Notes: generated by a model from the letters alone, not told the origin. Counted from the first letter of the stretch, positions 34,984 to 43,905 are shown. The stretch is DNA of 64,000 bases from Phytomonospora sp040655735 (GCF_040655735.1 NZ_JBFAKK010000001.1:186001-250000), one strand, 5' to 3'. Translations and numbers: made by a program.

Positions 34984-36144
34984 TCACCCACCGGGCACGC
35001 CCTGGCGGCGCGCACGCTTGCGGTAGCCGTCGAGCACGTCCTGGCGCAAGAGGTGGCCGAAGCCGGCCGCCTCAATGCGCAGCCCGAACCTCGCTTCGTC
35101 GAGGCCCATCGAGGCAGCGGCGTCGGCGAGGTTCCAGTCGGCGTCGGCGAGAAGGTCGAGCAGGTGGCCGCGCCGGGTCTGGGCCTCTGAGAGGCGGAAG
35201 GTCTTGAGGTAGACCGCGCGGCCCTTCTCGTCGGTGATCACCTCGCCGAGGTGGTTGTTCAGCTTCGGGCGAAACGGCGGCATGAGCCGCGAAAGCGTGA
35301 AGCGGTCCAGCCGGTACACGTGCTCGGCGCGGTAGTCGACGCCGAGCAGGCCGCCGGCCATGGTCTCGTCGTGGAACGCCGCCCACGCGCGCTCCTGCTC
35401 ATCGGCGGCCGCGCGCAGGCCGGCGAGCGAGGTGATCCCGCCTTCGGGGACACGCGCACGGAAGTCGGGAACGGCCGCGGCGAAGTTCGTGTAGTGGTGG
35501 ATCAGGTCGCCGTAGAGGTCCAGCAGCAGGCTGGAGTGCAGGGCGCGGTAGTCCTGAGGGTGCGGGACGGCGAAGGCCGAGGCCAGGGCGTCGGCGACGT
35601 AGACGAGCACTCCGCACTGTCCGGGGTGGATCTCGAAGACGCGCAGGGCGTCGGAGAGTCCGGTGACCTCGGCTCCGGCGTAGGCCTGCTCGGCGCGCGG
35701 GGAGAGGCCGCGGTCGATCGCCCGGCGCGACCACTGCTCCCACAGAATGAGCGGTCCCCGGAAATGCAGTGACAGGTAGCCGTCCAGCGCCAGGTGCAGG
35801 GGCAGGAAGCGCAGGCGGCCGTGGCCGTCGCGACGGGCCATGCGACGGTGGAATCGCAGCGGCAGCACCTCGGCCGGTGTCTCGTCCTCGTCCGTGCTCA
35901 AGTGCGTCCCGTATGCAGCCGCGGGCGAGCCGTCGCGGGTCCAGGTCGCGACGAAGCCGTGCGGGATGTAGGAGATGTACGCCCGCTTGGCGCCCGTGGC
36001 GACCACACCGGCCGCGCCGGCGTAGAGCCGCTGGTGCAGCCGCAGGTCCTCGACCGGTTCGTCGCGGACGAGCGGGACCAGCCGCACACCGCCCCACACC
36101 TGGGAAGGGCCCGTGCTCAGGCCGGTCAGGTCGAGTCCGGTCAT
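34984..36144 (-). CDS. Partner of the TROVE/vWA protein, with C-terminal Fis-like HTH (possible ARPP-2 family)
   Basis: 386 residues, soluble. The first 290 residues (WGGVRLVPLVRDEPVEDLRL, KRAYISYIPHGFVATWTRDG, LSLHFRGPLILWEQW, FEIHPGQCGVLVYVADALASAF) form one domain that I associate from memory with the ARPP-2 family; this is not verified. Residues 328-367 (LLADADWNLADAAASMGLDEARFGLRIEAAGF) have the spacing of a Fis-type helix-turn-helix, so it may bind nucleic acid. ATG 36144 overlaps the stop of the preceding vWA gene (ATGA), so the two are co-translated and probably work together. Confidence 0.7.
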   Translation of the reverse strand: MTGLDLTGLSTGPSQVWGGVRLVPLVRDEPVEDLRLHQRLYAGAAGVVATGAKRAYISYIPHGFVATWTRDGSPAAAYGTHLSTDEDETPAEVLPLRFHRRMARRDGHGRLRFLPLHLALDGYLSLHFRGPLILWEQWSRRAIDRGLSPRAEQAYAGAEVTGLSDALRVFEIHPGQCGVLVYVADALASAFAVPHPQDYRALHSSLLLDLYGDLIHHYTNFAAAVPDFRARVPEGGITSLAGLRAAADEQERAWAAFHDETMAGGLLGVDYRAEHVYRLDRFTLSRLMPPFRPKLNNHLGEVITDEKGRAVYLKTFRLSEAQTRRGHLLDLLADADWNLADAAASMGLDEARFGLRIEAAGFGHLLRQDVLDGYRKRARRQGVPGG

Positions 36145-37574
36145 CGCATGCTCCCCGGGCCGGCGAGCATGCGCGCGGCCCGCTCGGCGAGGTAGGCGGT
36201 CAGTTCGGCCAGGCCGGTGCCGCCTTCGGCGAAGCGGGCCAGCTCGACCAGCGCCGGCAGGTCCTCGGCGTCGCGGACACCAGCGGTCGGGACGCTCGGC
36301 GACAGGCGGCGGACGTCGAAGCCGGCGGCGTCGTAGACCGGGTTCAGGTGCACCACTCGGGTGCGGTGGTGCGGATCCAGGCGCGTGCGCCAGATCCGCA
36401 GCACCTCGGCCGCCAGCCCGGCGGGAGCGTTGTCCCAGCCGTCCGAGACGATCACCAGCCGCTGCGGCCCGTGTTCGAGGGCGTCGAGGATCCGGCGGCC
36501 GAGCGGCGTCGTGCCGTACGGGTGGACCAGCAGCGCGTCTTCGCGACCGGAGGTCCACAGCGGTGTGTACTTCACGGCGAGTGCTTCCAGCAGGTGGTGC
36601 GCCGCGAGCGCGACGGCGAGCGGGCGGCGGCGTTTCTCCCCGGAGCCGTAGGAGGAGAAGCTGTCGTCGAGCACCGCGGCGACTTCACCCCACGTTCCGG
36701 CGCGCTCTCCCGCGACGCGCAGCGCGGCGGCCCGCAGCGCGCAGGTGAGTTCGGTCCGCCGGCCGGCGCGGTCGTCGAGGGACAGCGACAGCACGTAGGC
36801 CGCGAGCCGGGTGAGCGGCATGGCGGAGAGGTCGGGCGCCGGGATCGGTGCCCCGCTGCGCACGGCGGTCTCCCGCATGCGCTGGCCCTCCGCGCGGGTC
36901 ATGCGCGGCGCGATGCGCTCCAGGAACACCTTCCGGGGCACGCGGTGCTTTGCGGCGAAGCCCTCGGCGACCGTGTAGGGCAGTTCGTAGAGCGCCGCCT
37001 GCTCGTAGTGGGCGCGGCGCCAGGCGTCCAGCAGCGGCGTGGAGTAGCGGCCCCTGCCGCCGGGGGAGAACAGGAACGTGCCCACTTCGGGGTCGCGCGG
37101 CGGGAGGTGGGCGTGCCGCAGCGTCGCCTTGAGGCCCGCGCGGTACTTGACGGCGTCAAAGGCGGGGTCGGGGCGCGCGGCGAGCCAGTCGCGCATGATC
37201 CGGCGGGTGCGGCGGTTGTTGACCTTGTCGGCGCGCAGCCGGCGGAAGAGCCGGTACACGCGCTGGGGCGGCAGCGTGGCCAGACGCCGGGCGATCAGCG
37301 GGCCTTCGGCGCGCCGCTGCTCGGGGGTGGCCTCGGCGCCGGTGGCGAGCAGGCGGTGGACGATCATCGCGGCGTTGTGGTCGTTGACGCCGAGCGCGAG
37401 GACACCGGAGTACAGCTCCCGGTAGTTGCCGAGCATGTAGGAGTGCAGGAAGTCCAGTGACAGGCGCTGCCGGCCGGCTTCGGCGTGGAACTCCCGCTGC
37501 CCGGTCGCGGTGAGGGCGGCGTTGACGAACAGCAGGACGTCCTCGGCGGCGACGAGGTCGGCGGCGGTCTCCAT
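36141..37574 (-). CDS. TROVE-like/vWA-domain protein (Ro60-type architecture)
   Basis: 477 residues. Residues 1-290 are all-helical; the part RRTRRIMRDWLAARPDPAFDAVKYRAGLKATLRHAHLPP (about 121-159) has the pattern of the TROVE ring, in which an R-x-x-R-x-x-x-x-W-L helix precedes a KYR motif and a His-rich helix. The C-terminal domain is a von Willebrand A fold with a complete MIDAS: Asp303-x-Ser305-x-Ser307, Thr355/356 and Asp378 (IVSDGWDN). Ro60-type proteins bind misfolded or Y RNAs and help RNases. RNA binding here is inference. It is co-transcribed with the HTH partner at 34984. Confidence 0.65.
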   Translation of the reverse strand: METAADLVAAEDVLLFVNAALTATGQREFHAEAGRQRLSLDFLHSYMLGNYRELYSGVLALGVNDHNAAMIVHRLLATGAEATPEQRRAEGPLIARRLATLPPQRVYRLFRRLRADKVNNRRTRRIMRDWLAARPDPAFDAVKYRAGLKATLRHAHLPPRDPEVGTFLFSPGGRGRYSTPLLDAWRRAHYEQAALYELPYTVAEGFAAKHRVPRKVFLERIAPRMTRAEGQRMRETAVRSGAPIPAPDLSAMPLTRLAAYVLSLSLDDRAGRRTELTCALRAAALRVAGERAGTWGEVAAVLDDSFSSYGSGEKRRRPLAVALAAHHLLEALAVKYTPLWTSGREDALLVHPYGTTPLGRRILDALEHGPQRLVIVSDGWDNAPAGLAAEVLRIWRTRLDPHHRTRVVHLNPVYDAAGFDVRRLSPSVPTAGVRDAEDLPALVELARFAEGGTGLAELTAYLAERAARMLAGPGSMR

Positions 37575-37756
37575 GGGCACCCGTTCGGTTCGATGCGGAA
37601 AGGCCGGCCGGGGAATGGGGGCGCGAACTGCGAAGCACTTCAGCTCAAGGAGGTCTCGGAAGTCGCGCCGGAGTCCCGCGGCCGGCATCGGGACCGTAGC
37701 AGGACGGCGCTGTGCGGTGCCCGGTGGTTTTCGCCCGGCCCCACAGTGGACGGGCC
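37575..37756. other. Leader region upstream of the TROVE/vWA operon
   Basis: About 180 bases that must hold the operon promoter (a weak TACGGT -10 candidate occurs) and a leader. No Y-RNA or tRNA-like cloverleaf could be folded by eye, although GGTTCGATGC at 37588-37597 (plus strand) recalls a T-loop. An RNA partner encoded here remains possible but unsupported. Confidence 0.4.
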
Positions 37757-37790
37757 GAGGGCGCCGCCCGCCGAAGCGGGCGGCGCCCTC
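37757..37790 (-). terminator. Strong terminator after the subtilase gene
   Basis: A perfect 15-base stem closed by a TTCG tetraloop on the minus-strand RNA (arms 37757-37771 and 37776-37790), six bases past the stop at 37796. It is the clearest terminator in the window. Confidence 0.9.
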
Positions 37791-37795
37791 CTTCC

Positions 37796-40700
37796 TCAGA
37801 TCAGCGCGTAGGCGCGCAGGATCGTCTGGACCGTGCGGTTGCCCGCGTCGTCCCAGACCTCGATGCGCAACGCGACGAAGCCGTTGGTGGCCGACAAGCG
37901 GGGGTGTTCGACCTCCACTTCGTGGCTGCCGCGGCGGCCGAGGTCGACTTCCGCCTCCGTCCACGTGGCACCGTCGTCGTAGGACACCGAGACCGTCGCA
38001 CCGCTGATCCTCGCGTCACCGGTGTAGCCGGTGGCCCGCGAGGTGAGCAGGTCGAACTCCAGGTCGCGACCGGCGCGAGCCTGGTTGTGGAGGTCCAGCG
38101 GCAGGTCGTAGCCGGTCAGGATGATCGGCAGGACACCGCAGTCGACGCCTGGAGCGAAACGCTCGCACTCGGCCGACTCGACGCCCGACGGATCGGCCGA
38201 CCGGAACGACCAGGCCGTGCTCGTGGACGTGCCGTGAGTGCTGCCCGGCCCCTGCGCCCTGGTCATGTCGTACTCGACGCGGTAGTCGGCGGTGCCCGGT
38301 GTCATCACCTCCCCGTCGGTGACGAGCACACCGTTGCGGAAGATCCGCCCGGCGGCGGCCGCGACCCCCATGTCGCCGTAATGCGAGGGGTCGGAGTCTC
38401 CCCAAGGTGTGACGGCGAACGCCCACGCCGTGTCCGTGCGGCAGAACCCGCACGGCACCGGCGAGACACCGGGGTGCACCGGACCACCGAACCAGTCCTG
38501 CTCATGCCGTTCACCGGGCCGGTAGGAGTTCATCCCGCCGTACATGCGGATCCCGGGCTGGCCCGAGTACACCGTCTGCTGGTAGGTCATGTCAGGCGCG
38601 TACACGTACTCCTCGCGTACCGACGGTGCCAGCAGGTAGGCCGCCGTCCGGTAGGAGGTCCGCTGGAACGAGTGCCACGAGCCGGTGTGCTCCCACGCCA
38701 GGCGCGACGAGCCATCGGAGTGGTAGGAGTTCTCCACCACCGCGAACTTCCGCTTCGGCGCTGTGTACTCCGGCCTCGCCGGAAGTGAGTCGCCCACCCA
38801 GGCCGCGGGGACCAGGTAGGTGAAGCGGCTCTCCGAGCGCGTCGCGAGTTCGACGGTCACCGTCCCCTTCGCCATGCGCGCGAGCAGGGCACGCCCCGAC
38901 TCATAGGTCGCGGCCATCGCCGGAATGCCGGGCCCGGTGTAGATGAAGCTCGGTCCGGCGTCGGGCCGCACGAACAGGACGGCGGCGGCGCCCTTCGCCG
39001 CGGCCAGGGTCATCAGCGGCCCGACCCAGCCGGTGCTCGCCGTGACGACCGCCAGGCGGTCCTTGACGTCCTTGCCCGCGTAGGCCTCCTCCGACCCGTC
39101 GCCGACCGCCACCGCCGTGAGCTTGCGCTTTCCGTCGGTGCGGGTGCCGAGCAGGGGGATCTGCAGGTCGAGGCGCTCGCCGCCGCGTCCGGCCACCTTG
39201 CCGGTGAGCAGCGGGTCGGCGAAGCCCCGGTCGTTGAAGAACTGGATGGAACCCGTCTCGGCGCGGCCCGGGCCGCGCACGACGCCTTCGACGACGTCGT
39301 CGTCGGAGAGCACGCCGAAGGAGCCGATCGCCACGCTCCCGTCACCGCGGTCGCGGACCACGGCGGTCGCCGTCCACGACAGGTCCAAGTCGCGCTTCTC
39401 GCCGCTCACACCGGTCTCGATGTCCACGGCGTCGCGCGCGTCCATGGTCAGCGACACGGGTGCGTCGACGACGACCTCGGGCGCGCTGTAGTAATCGACG
39501 GCCACGTCGGTCCAGCTCGCGATCTCGAGAGTGTTCAGCACCGCTTGGACGGCGTAGCGGCCCTTGGGCACCGAGGCGACATAGGTGTCACCCGTGCCCA
39601 GGCCGACGCCGACGGAGCCACTGGTGTAGACCGTGCCGCCGGTCGCCAGGTCGAAGACCTGCACGGTCAGGATGGCCGGGGCGTCCCCGAAACGGTCGAT
39701 GCCCTTCAGCGAGATCTCGACCTCCGGCGGCTTTCGGACGTAGCCGACCGAGGTCGTCAGGGAGACGTCGGCGCCGGTGGCGGTCAGGTAGCCGTCGTGT
39801 GCGCCCAGCGCGCCCGTCATCGGGTCAACGGTGATCGTCACGTCGGCGCTCCCGCCGGCGGGGACGGTGAGCGTGTTCGCCGACAGGCTCACCTCGCCTG
39901 CACCCGGGATGGTGTCGCGGTCGAGAGCCAGAGCCAGGTCGAGGACGGCGTCGGCGGTGCCGATGTTGGTGTAGGTCACCGTCCGGGTGACCGGCGGTGT
40001 GCCGCCCTCCTTGGGCGTCAGCGTGCCGAAGTCGGCCGTCGCCGAGGCGAACACCGACGCGGCGGTGCCGGCAGTCAGGTCGACCCGGCCGGCACCCTGC
40101 TCATAGACGGTGTAGCCGGCGTGGTTCTTCGCGGTGCTGACCAGGGCGTTCTTGAGCTGCGCGGGAGTGAGCCCCGGGTGCAGCTGCTTCATGATCGCCG
40201 CCGCGCCCGCGACGTGCGGGGTGGCCATCGAGGTGCCGTTGAGCGAGGAGTAGTACTCGTCGACCGGCGTGCCGAGGCTCGTTCCCTTCGCGCGCGCGGC
40301 GATGATGCCGACGCCGGGCGCGGTGATCTCGGGCTTCAGCCCGTTGTCGCCGACGCGCGGCCCGCGGCTGGAGAAGCTCGCCAGACCGTCGGACTTGTCG
40401 ACGGCGCCGACGGTCAGCGCGCTGTCGGCGGTGCCGGGGGAGCCGATCGTGGTGCCCCGCGGACCTGAGTTGCCCGCGGCGATGACGAACAGCGAGCCGT
40501 ACTCGGTGGTGAGGGTGTCCACCGCGTCGGACATGATGTCGTCGGGGGTCGAGGTGTCACCGCCGAGGCTCATGCTGATGACGTCGGCGCCCTGCTGGGC
40601 GGCCCACTCCATGCCTGCGATGATCCAGGACGCCTGACCCGACCCGCCGTTGTCGAGGACCTTGCCGACGAGCAGTTCGGCGCCGGGGGCGACGCCCTTG

Positions 40701-41572
40701 CGCAGGCCCTGCGAGCCGTCACCGGAGCCGGCGATGGTGGCCGCGACATGCGTGCCGTGGCCTTGCCCGTCGGTGGTCTCCTCACCGGGGACGAAACTCT
40801 CCGACAGCGCGATGCGTCCGGCGAGGTCGGGGTGGGTGGCGTCGGCGCCGGTGTCGAGGACGGCGACCTTCACGCCCGTCCCGTCGTGACCGGCGGCCCA
40901 AGCGCCGGGGGCGCCGATCTGCGGGACGCTGTCTTCGAGGGCGACCTCGACGCGAGTGTCCAGCCAGACCTTGCCGACCGTGCGCGCGGCGAGCGTCCGC
41001 CGTCCTCCGCCGGTGCCCAGCGAGGCGAAGAACTCGGCGGTCGTGGCCTTGTCGACGCTCAGGCCGGCGGCGTTGAGCGCGGAGAGGGGGAGCGCTCCGC
41101 CGCTGGCGGGCAGGGACTCGGCGCGCTCGGCGAGGGTGGCGACCGAACCGCCGCTGTACTCGACGATGACCGGCAGCGTGCCGCGCGAGGCGTCGTCGTA
41201 GCCGGCCGCGGCGATCGCGGTGACGTTGAACAGCTCGGCGTCGAGGACACCCGAGCCGACCCCGGCCAAGGCGGCGCGCGGGTACACGTAGACGTCGCCG
41301 TCAGGGGCGGTCAGCGTCTGGAACGGAGCGGTGTTGCCGGGAGCCGGGGTGGCGTCGACCGAGGTCTTGCCGTCGAGAGTGGACACACTCACCGTGTCAC
41401 CGGTGATCAGCGTGACGGTCGCGCTGAACGGAGTCGGCACCGCGGCGGGGATGGCCGTGGCCGGTGAGGCGGTGGCGGGCGAGGGGATCGCGGACAGGAC
41501 GGCGAACGCGGTCGCGGCGGCCGCTGCTCCAGCGGCGAACCGGCGCGGGTTCCGTCTTCGGCTTGTGCGCAT
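37796..41572 (-). CDS. Secreted S8-family serine peptidase (subtilase)
   Basis: 1258 residues. The signal peptide ends near residue 35 (ATASPA), with a propeptide to about 215. The catalytic triad is Asp240 (VAVLDTGAD), His272 (GHGTHVAA) and Ser448 (NGTSMATPHVAG), with oxyanion Asn368 (AAGNSG). Beyond residue 520 come beta-rich domains, including a PA-like segment around the TASTGWVGPLMTLAAAKGAAAVLFVRP region, and a long C-terminus probably used for substrate or surface binding. It is an extracellular protease. AAAGGAT lies five bases before ATG 41572. A promoter and palindrome lie just upstream, and a LuxR-type gene precedes it on the same strand. Confidence 0.93.
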   Translation of the reverse strand: MRTSRRRNPRRFAAGAAAAATAFAVLSAIPSPATASPATAIPAAVPTPFSATVTLITGDTVSVSTLDGKTSVDATPAPGNTAPFQTLTAPDGDVYVYPRAALAGVGSGVLDAELFNVTAIAAAGYDDASRGTLPVIVEYSGGSVATLAERAESLPASGGALPLSALNAAGLSVDKATTAEFFASLGTGGGRRTLAARTVGKVWLDTRVEVALEDSVPQIGAPGAWAAGHDGTGVKVAVLDTGADATHPDLAGRIALSESFVPGEETTDGQGHGTHVAATIAGSGDGSQGLRKGVAPGAELLVGKVLDNGGSGQASWIIAGMEWAAQQGADVISMSLGGDTSTPDDIMSDAVDTLTTEYGSLFVIAAGNSGPRGTTIGSPGTADSALTVGAVDKSDGLASFSSRGPRVGDNGLKPEITAPGVGIIAARAKGTSLGTPVDEYYSSLNGTSMATPHVAGAAAIMKQLHPGLTPAQLKNALVSTAKNHAGYTVYEQGAGRVDLTAGTAASVFASATADFGTLTPKEGGTPPVTRTVTYTNIGTADAVLDLALALDRDTIPGAGEVSLSANTLTVPAGGSADVTITVDPMTGALGAHDGYLTATGADVSLTTSVGYVRKPPEVEISLKGIDRFGDAPAILTVQVFDLATGGTVYTSGSVGVGLGTGDTYVASVPKGRYAVQAVLNTLEIASWTDVAVDYYSAPEVVVDAPVSLTMDARDAVDIETGVSGEKRDLDLSWTATAVVRDRGDGSVAIGSFGVLSDDDVVEGVVRGPGRAETGSIQFFNDRGFADPLLTGKVAGRGGERLDLQIPLLGTRTDGKRKLTAVAVGDGSEEAYAGKDVKDRLAVVTASTGWVGPLMTLAAAKGAAAVLFVRPDAGPSFIYTGPGIPAMAATYESGRALLARMAKGTVTVELATRSESRFTYLVPAAWVGDSLPARPEYTAPKRKFAVVENSYHSDGSSRLAWEHTGSWHSFQRTSYRTAAYLLAPSVREEYVYAPDMTYQQTVYSGQPGIRMYGGMNSYRPGERHEQDWFGGPVHPGVSPVPCGFCRTDTAWAFAVTPWGDSDPSHYGDMGVAAAAGRIFRNGVLVTDGEVMTPGTADYRVEYDMTRAQGPGSTHGTSTSTAWSFRSADPSGVESAECERFAPGVDCGVLPIILTGYDLPLDLHNQARAGRDLEFDLLTSRATGYTGDARISGATVSVSYDDGATWTEAEVDLGRRGSHEVEVEHPRLSATNGFVALRIEVWDDAGNRTVQTILRAYALI

Positions 41573-41607
41573 CGGGGATCCTTTCGGGCAGAGGTGATCA
41601 AGTCGAG

Positions 41608-41636
41608 ATCCTGCCGACCCCGCCGAGCCCGATCAA
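41608..41636 (-). promoter_or_regulatory. Candidate promoter of the subtilase gene
   Basis: On the minus strand TTGATC (41636-41631), 17 bases, CAGGAT (41613-41608). CAGGAT is one base from the TAGGAT -10 usual in streptomycetes. The start of transcription would leave a leader of about 28 bases. Confidence 0.5.
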
Positions 41637-41655
41637 TGCCCTCGACTGGCCTCCA

Positions 41656-41670
41656 TGCGCCAGTGGCGCA
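41656..41670. promoter_or_regulatory. Perfect palindrome upstream of the subtilase promoter
   Basis: TGCGCCA-G-TGGCGCA, centred about 30 bases upstream of the -35 box (near position -62). That is the place of a class I activator site. The LuxR-type protein encoded immediately upstream (stop at 41677) is the likely binder. Confidence 0.6.
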
Positions 41671-41676
41671 AGTGGG

Positions 41677-42708
41677 TCAGGCGCCGTCCCCGCCCGCTGC
41701 GGCCGGGATGTCGGTGCGCCGCAGCCCGTCGGCGCGCCAGGGCGCCGTCAGCCAGCCCAGCTGAGCCGCCTGCCAGCCCAGCTGCATCCGGGTCACCGCG
41801 CCGGCGCGGTCCATCAGGGCGCGGACCCGGCGCACGACCGTCCGCCGGGCCACGCCGAGCTGCCGGCAGATGGCGTCGTCGGTCAATCCGGACAGCAGCA
41901 GCGTCAGCAGCCGCTGATCCTCGACGGACAGGCCCGCCGGGTCGCTCCCGCCGGTCGCCGACTCCAGCGGCAGCGCGCACATCCACAGCATCTCGAAGAA
42001 GGAGGCGAACGCGTCCAGTAGCGGCGAACGGTGGATCAGCAGTGCGCCACCGTTGCGCTCGGGCAACTCCTTGAACAGTGGGAAGAGCCCGTACTCGCCG
42101 TCGACGACGGCGAACTTCGTGGCGATGTGATCGAGGACCCGCGCCTGCTCCCCGGCGGCGACGTAGGCGCGGGCACGCTCGTAGCCCCCGCTCATCTCCA
42201 GGCCACGCCGGCAGTACACGGTCCGGTAGGCCACGTGGGAGGCCAGCCGCTCGATCTGGGTCGGATTGGGAGGCGCCTCCCCAGCGGTGTACGGCGGCGC
42301 GTCGACGATGAGCACCTCGACGCGCGCCCGACTCTGGATCTGCGCGAAGCGATGCGTCACCGCGTGGCCCGGTAGCAGCTCGACGTACTCGTCGACGGCG
42401 GTGCGGGGCAGCCCGGACCGGTAGGCCTCCGCCAACCGCGCCAGCTCGGCCCGCGCCCGGTTCAGCTCGGCGTGCCGGCGGATGAGCAGAGCCTCACCGG
42501 CCAGGTCGGGTGGCGCGGCGACAACGATGTCCGGCTCCTCGAAATCCAGCATCCCGCGCTCGCAGAGGGACGCCACGGCGGCGCGGATCCGCCTCTCGGG
42601 CAGGCCGGAGAGCCCGCCGAGGACGGTCAAGGTGAGGACGCGGTGGGCGGCGGCCGTGGCGTAGATCCGCGCTTCGTCGGGGGCGAGGCCGAGCGATTCG
42701 AGTGGCAC
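41677..42708 (-). CDS. LuxR C-terminal/TrmB-like N-terminal transcriptional regulator
   Basis: 343 residues. Residues 1-70 look like a TrmB-type winged helix (LGLAPDEARIYATAAAHRVLTLTVLGGLSGLPERRIRAAVASLCERGML). Residues 100-240 resemble the TrmB/PLD-like sensor region (VEVLIVDAPPYTAG). The C-terminus has a LuxR helix-turn-helix (LSVEDQRLLTLLLSGLTDDAICRQLGVARRTVVRRVRALM). This combination often accompanies secreted subtilases. GTG 42708 is the start. It lies 104 bases upstream of the S8 gene in the same direction, with a palindrome between, and is probably its activator. Confidence 0.85.
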   Translation of the reverse strand: MPLESLGLAPDEARIYATAAAHRVLTLTVLGGLSGLPERRIRAAVASLCERGMLDFEEPDIVVAAPPDLAGEALLIRRHAELNRARAELARLAEAYRSGLPRTAVDEYVELLPGHAVTHRFAQIQSRARVEVLIVDAPPYTAGEAPPNPTQIERLASHVAYRTVYCRRGLEMSGGYERARAYVAAGEQARVLDHIATKFAVVDGEYGLFPLFKELPERNGGALLIHRSPLLDAFASFFEMLWMCALPLESATGGSDPAGLSVEDQRLLTLLLSGLTDDAICRQLGVARRTVVRRVRALMDRAGAVTRMQLGWQAAQLGWLTAPWRADGLRRTDIPAAAGGDGA

Positions 42709-42809
42709 GGCGCCAGTGTGCCGGAAGCAGAACCACGGTCGAGGTGATGTGGATCACTGAGCCGCCCGAGATGCGCTCGTCCGCAAGAGATCCGGACCGC
42801 CCCTCGGGT

Positions 42810-43740
42810 TCACCCCCTACGCGCCCGGTCAACGAGCTCGCGGATCAGACCGGCGACCTCCTCCGGCGTGAAATCCAGCGTGTGCTCGCCGACGGTGATC
42901 TCGAACGCGCTCGCGCGAGGGTCCGTCGAGGAGCGTACTGCGCCGTACAACCGCACGCCGGTGTCGGCCGGGAGCGCTTCGCCGGCCTTCTCGACGGCCG
43001 CCTTCGGTGCGGGCAGGTGCACGTGGAACAGGGGTGTCCGGGGAGGGTCGGGGAAGGCGTAGGCGACTCCGTCGGCGTTGACCGCCGCCGCGAGGGCGAT
43101 CGCGTGGGCCCGGAACTCCGCATCCGGGGCAGGAGGCGGTCGAGGCCCGCGAGTCCGGCGAGCGCGAGCTGCCAGGCGTTGCGGATTTCGCCGCCGAGGC
43201 GCTGCCGCCAGACCGAGGCCTGCGCCATCGCGTCCTCCTTGCCGGCCGGCACCGCTCCGCGCACCCCGAGCAGGGACTTGTGGAGGGAGACGCAGACGGT
43301 GTCGAAGAGCCCGGCGATTTCATCGAAGGGCCGCTCGTAGAGGGCCTGGGCCTCGAAGACGCGGGCGCCGTCGAGGTGCGCCGCCGCGGCGGCGGCCCGC
43401 ACGGCGGTGACCTGTTCGCACAGCTCGGCCCACTCGGGCAGGAGGACGCCGAGGTCGTGTCGCGGGAGTTCCCAGACGACGGCGGCGACGGGCTCGCCGA
43501 TCGCGGCGAGGTCGGCCAGGGTCATCTGCTGGTTGCGGTCGCCGGCGCGTAGCAGCCGCAGGCCGTGGACGGCGCTGTAGCCCTGCTCCTTCCACGCGTC
43601 GATGTGGGAGTGGGGGTGGGCGGCGAAGGTGCGGCGGCCGGTGCGCTCGGCGTGCACGCGCAGCGCGGTCTGCTGCGCCATGGTGCCCGAGGGGAAGAAG
43701 AGCGCGGCTGGTTCGCCGAGGAGGGCGGCGACGCGGGTAT
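42810..43740 (-). pseudogene. Threonine-aldolase-like gene, frameshifted and 5'-degraded
   Basis: The reading frame from about 43740 (RVAALLGEPAALFFPSGTMAQQ) runs through the PLP-lysine motif VSLHKSLLGVRGAVPAG of the beta-eliminating-lyase family. At about 43119-43123 the frame changes: GLDRLLPRM continues as RSSGPTRS, whereas a neighbouring frame gives EFRAHAIALAAAVNADGVAYAF and ends normally at 42810. Insertion of one base (ATGCGGAG to ATGCCGGAG) would restore RMPEFRAHA. Upstream, an in-frame TAG and missing N-terminal motifs (about 70 residues short) point to further decay. An intact homologue would be a low-specificity L-threonine aldolase. A sequencing error at the shift cannot be excluded. 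Confidence 0.75.
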
Positions 43741-43805
43741 CGCGGGGGAGTGGAGGTGGAGGGACCGTCGGACGGTGGAAGCCCTCACCCGTCGATGCTT
43801 CAATT

Positions 43806-43818
43806 GCAAGTAGCTTGC
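43806..43818. promoter_or_regulatory. Orphan palindrome GCAAG-TAG-CTTGC
   Basis: Perfect 5-base arms around TAG, typical of a small repressor operator. It lies upstream of the degraded aldolase gene and no regulator gene is adjacent, so it may be a remnant of a lost regulator or target promoter. Confidence 0.5.
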
Positions 43819-43882
43819 GATAAGCCCTGTCCGGCTACCGTCCACCCCGGGAGGTGGCGGCGCGAAAGAATCTTGGCGGGGC

Positions 43883-43905
43883 TGTCCTTTCGGCGGCGGC
43901 CCGTT
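43883..43905 (+). promoter_or_regulatory. Possible ECF42-type promoter of the YCII-sigma operon
   Basis: TGTCC (43883-43887) and CGTT (43902-43905), 14 bases apart and about 55 bases upstream of the YCII gene. ECF42 factors are known to control the DGPF/YCII gene next to them through a TGTC-containing element; the match here is partial. Confidence 0.35.

Noticed and set aside
37586..37600. T-loop-like GGTTCGATGC suggesting a tRNA or Y-RNA
   Set aside because: The flanking bases do not form a T stem, and no acceptor or anticodon arm can be drawn.
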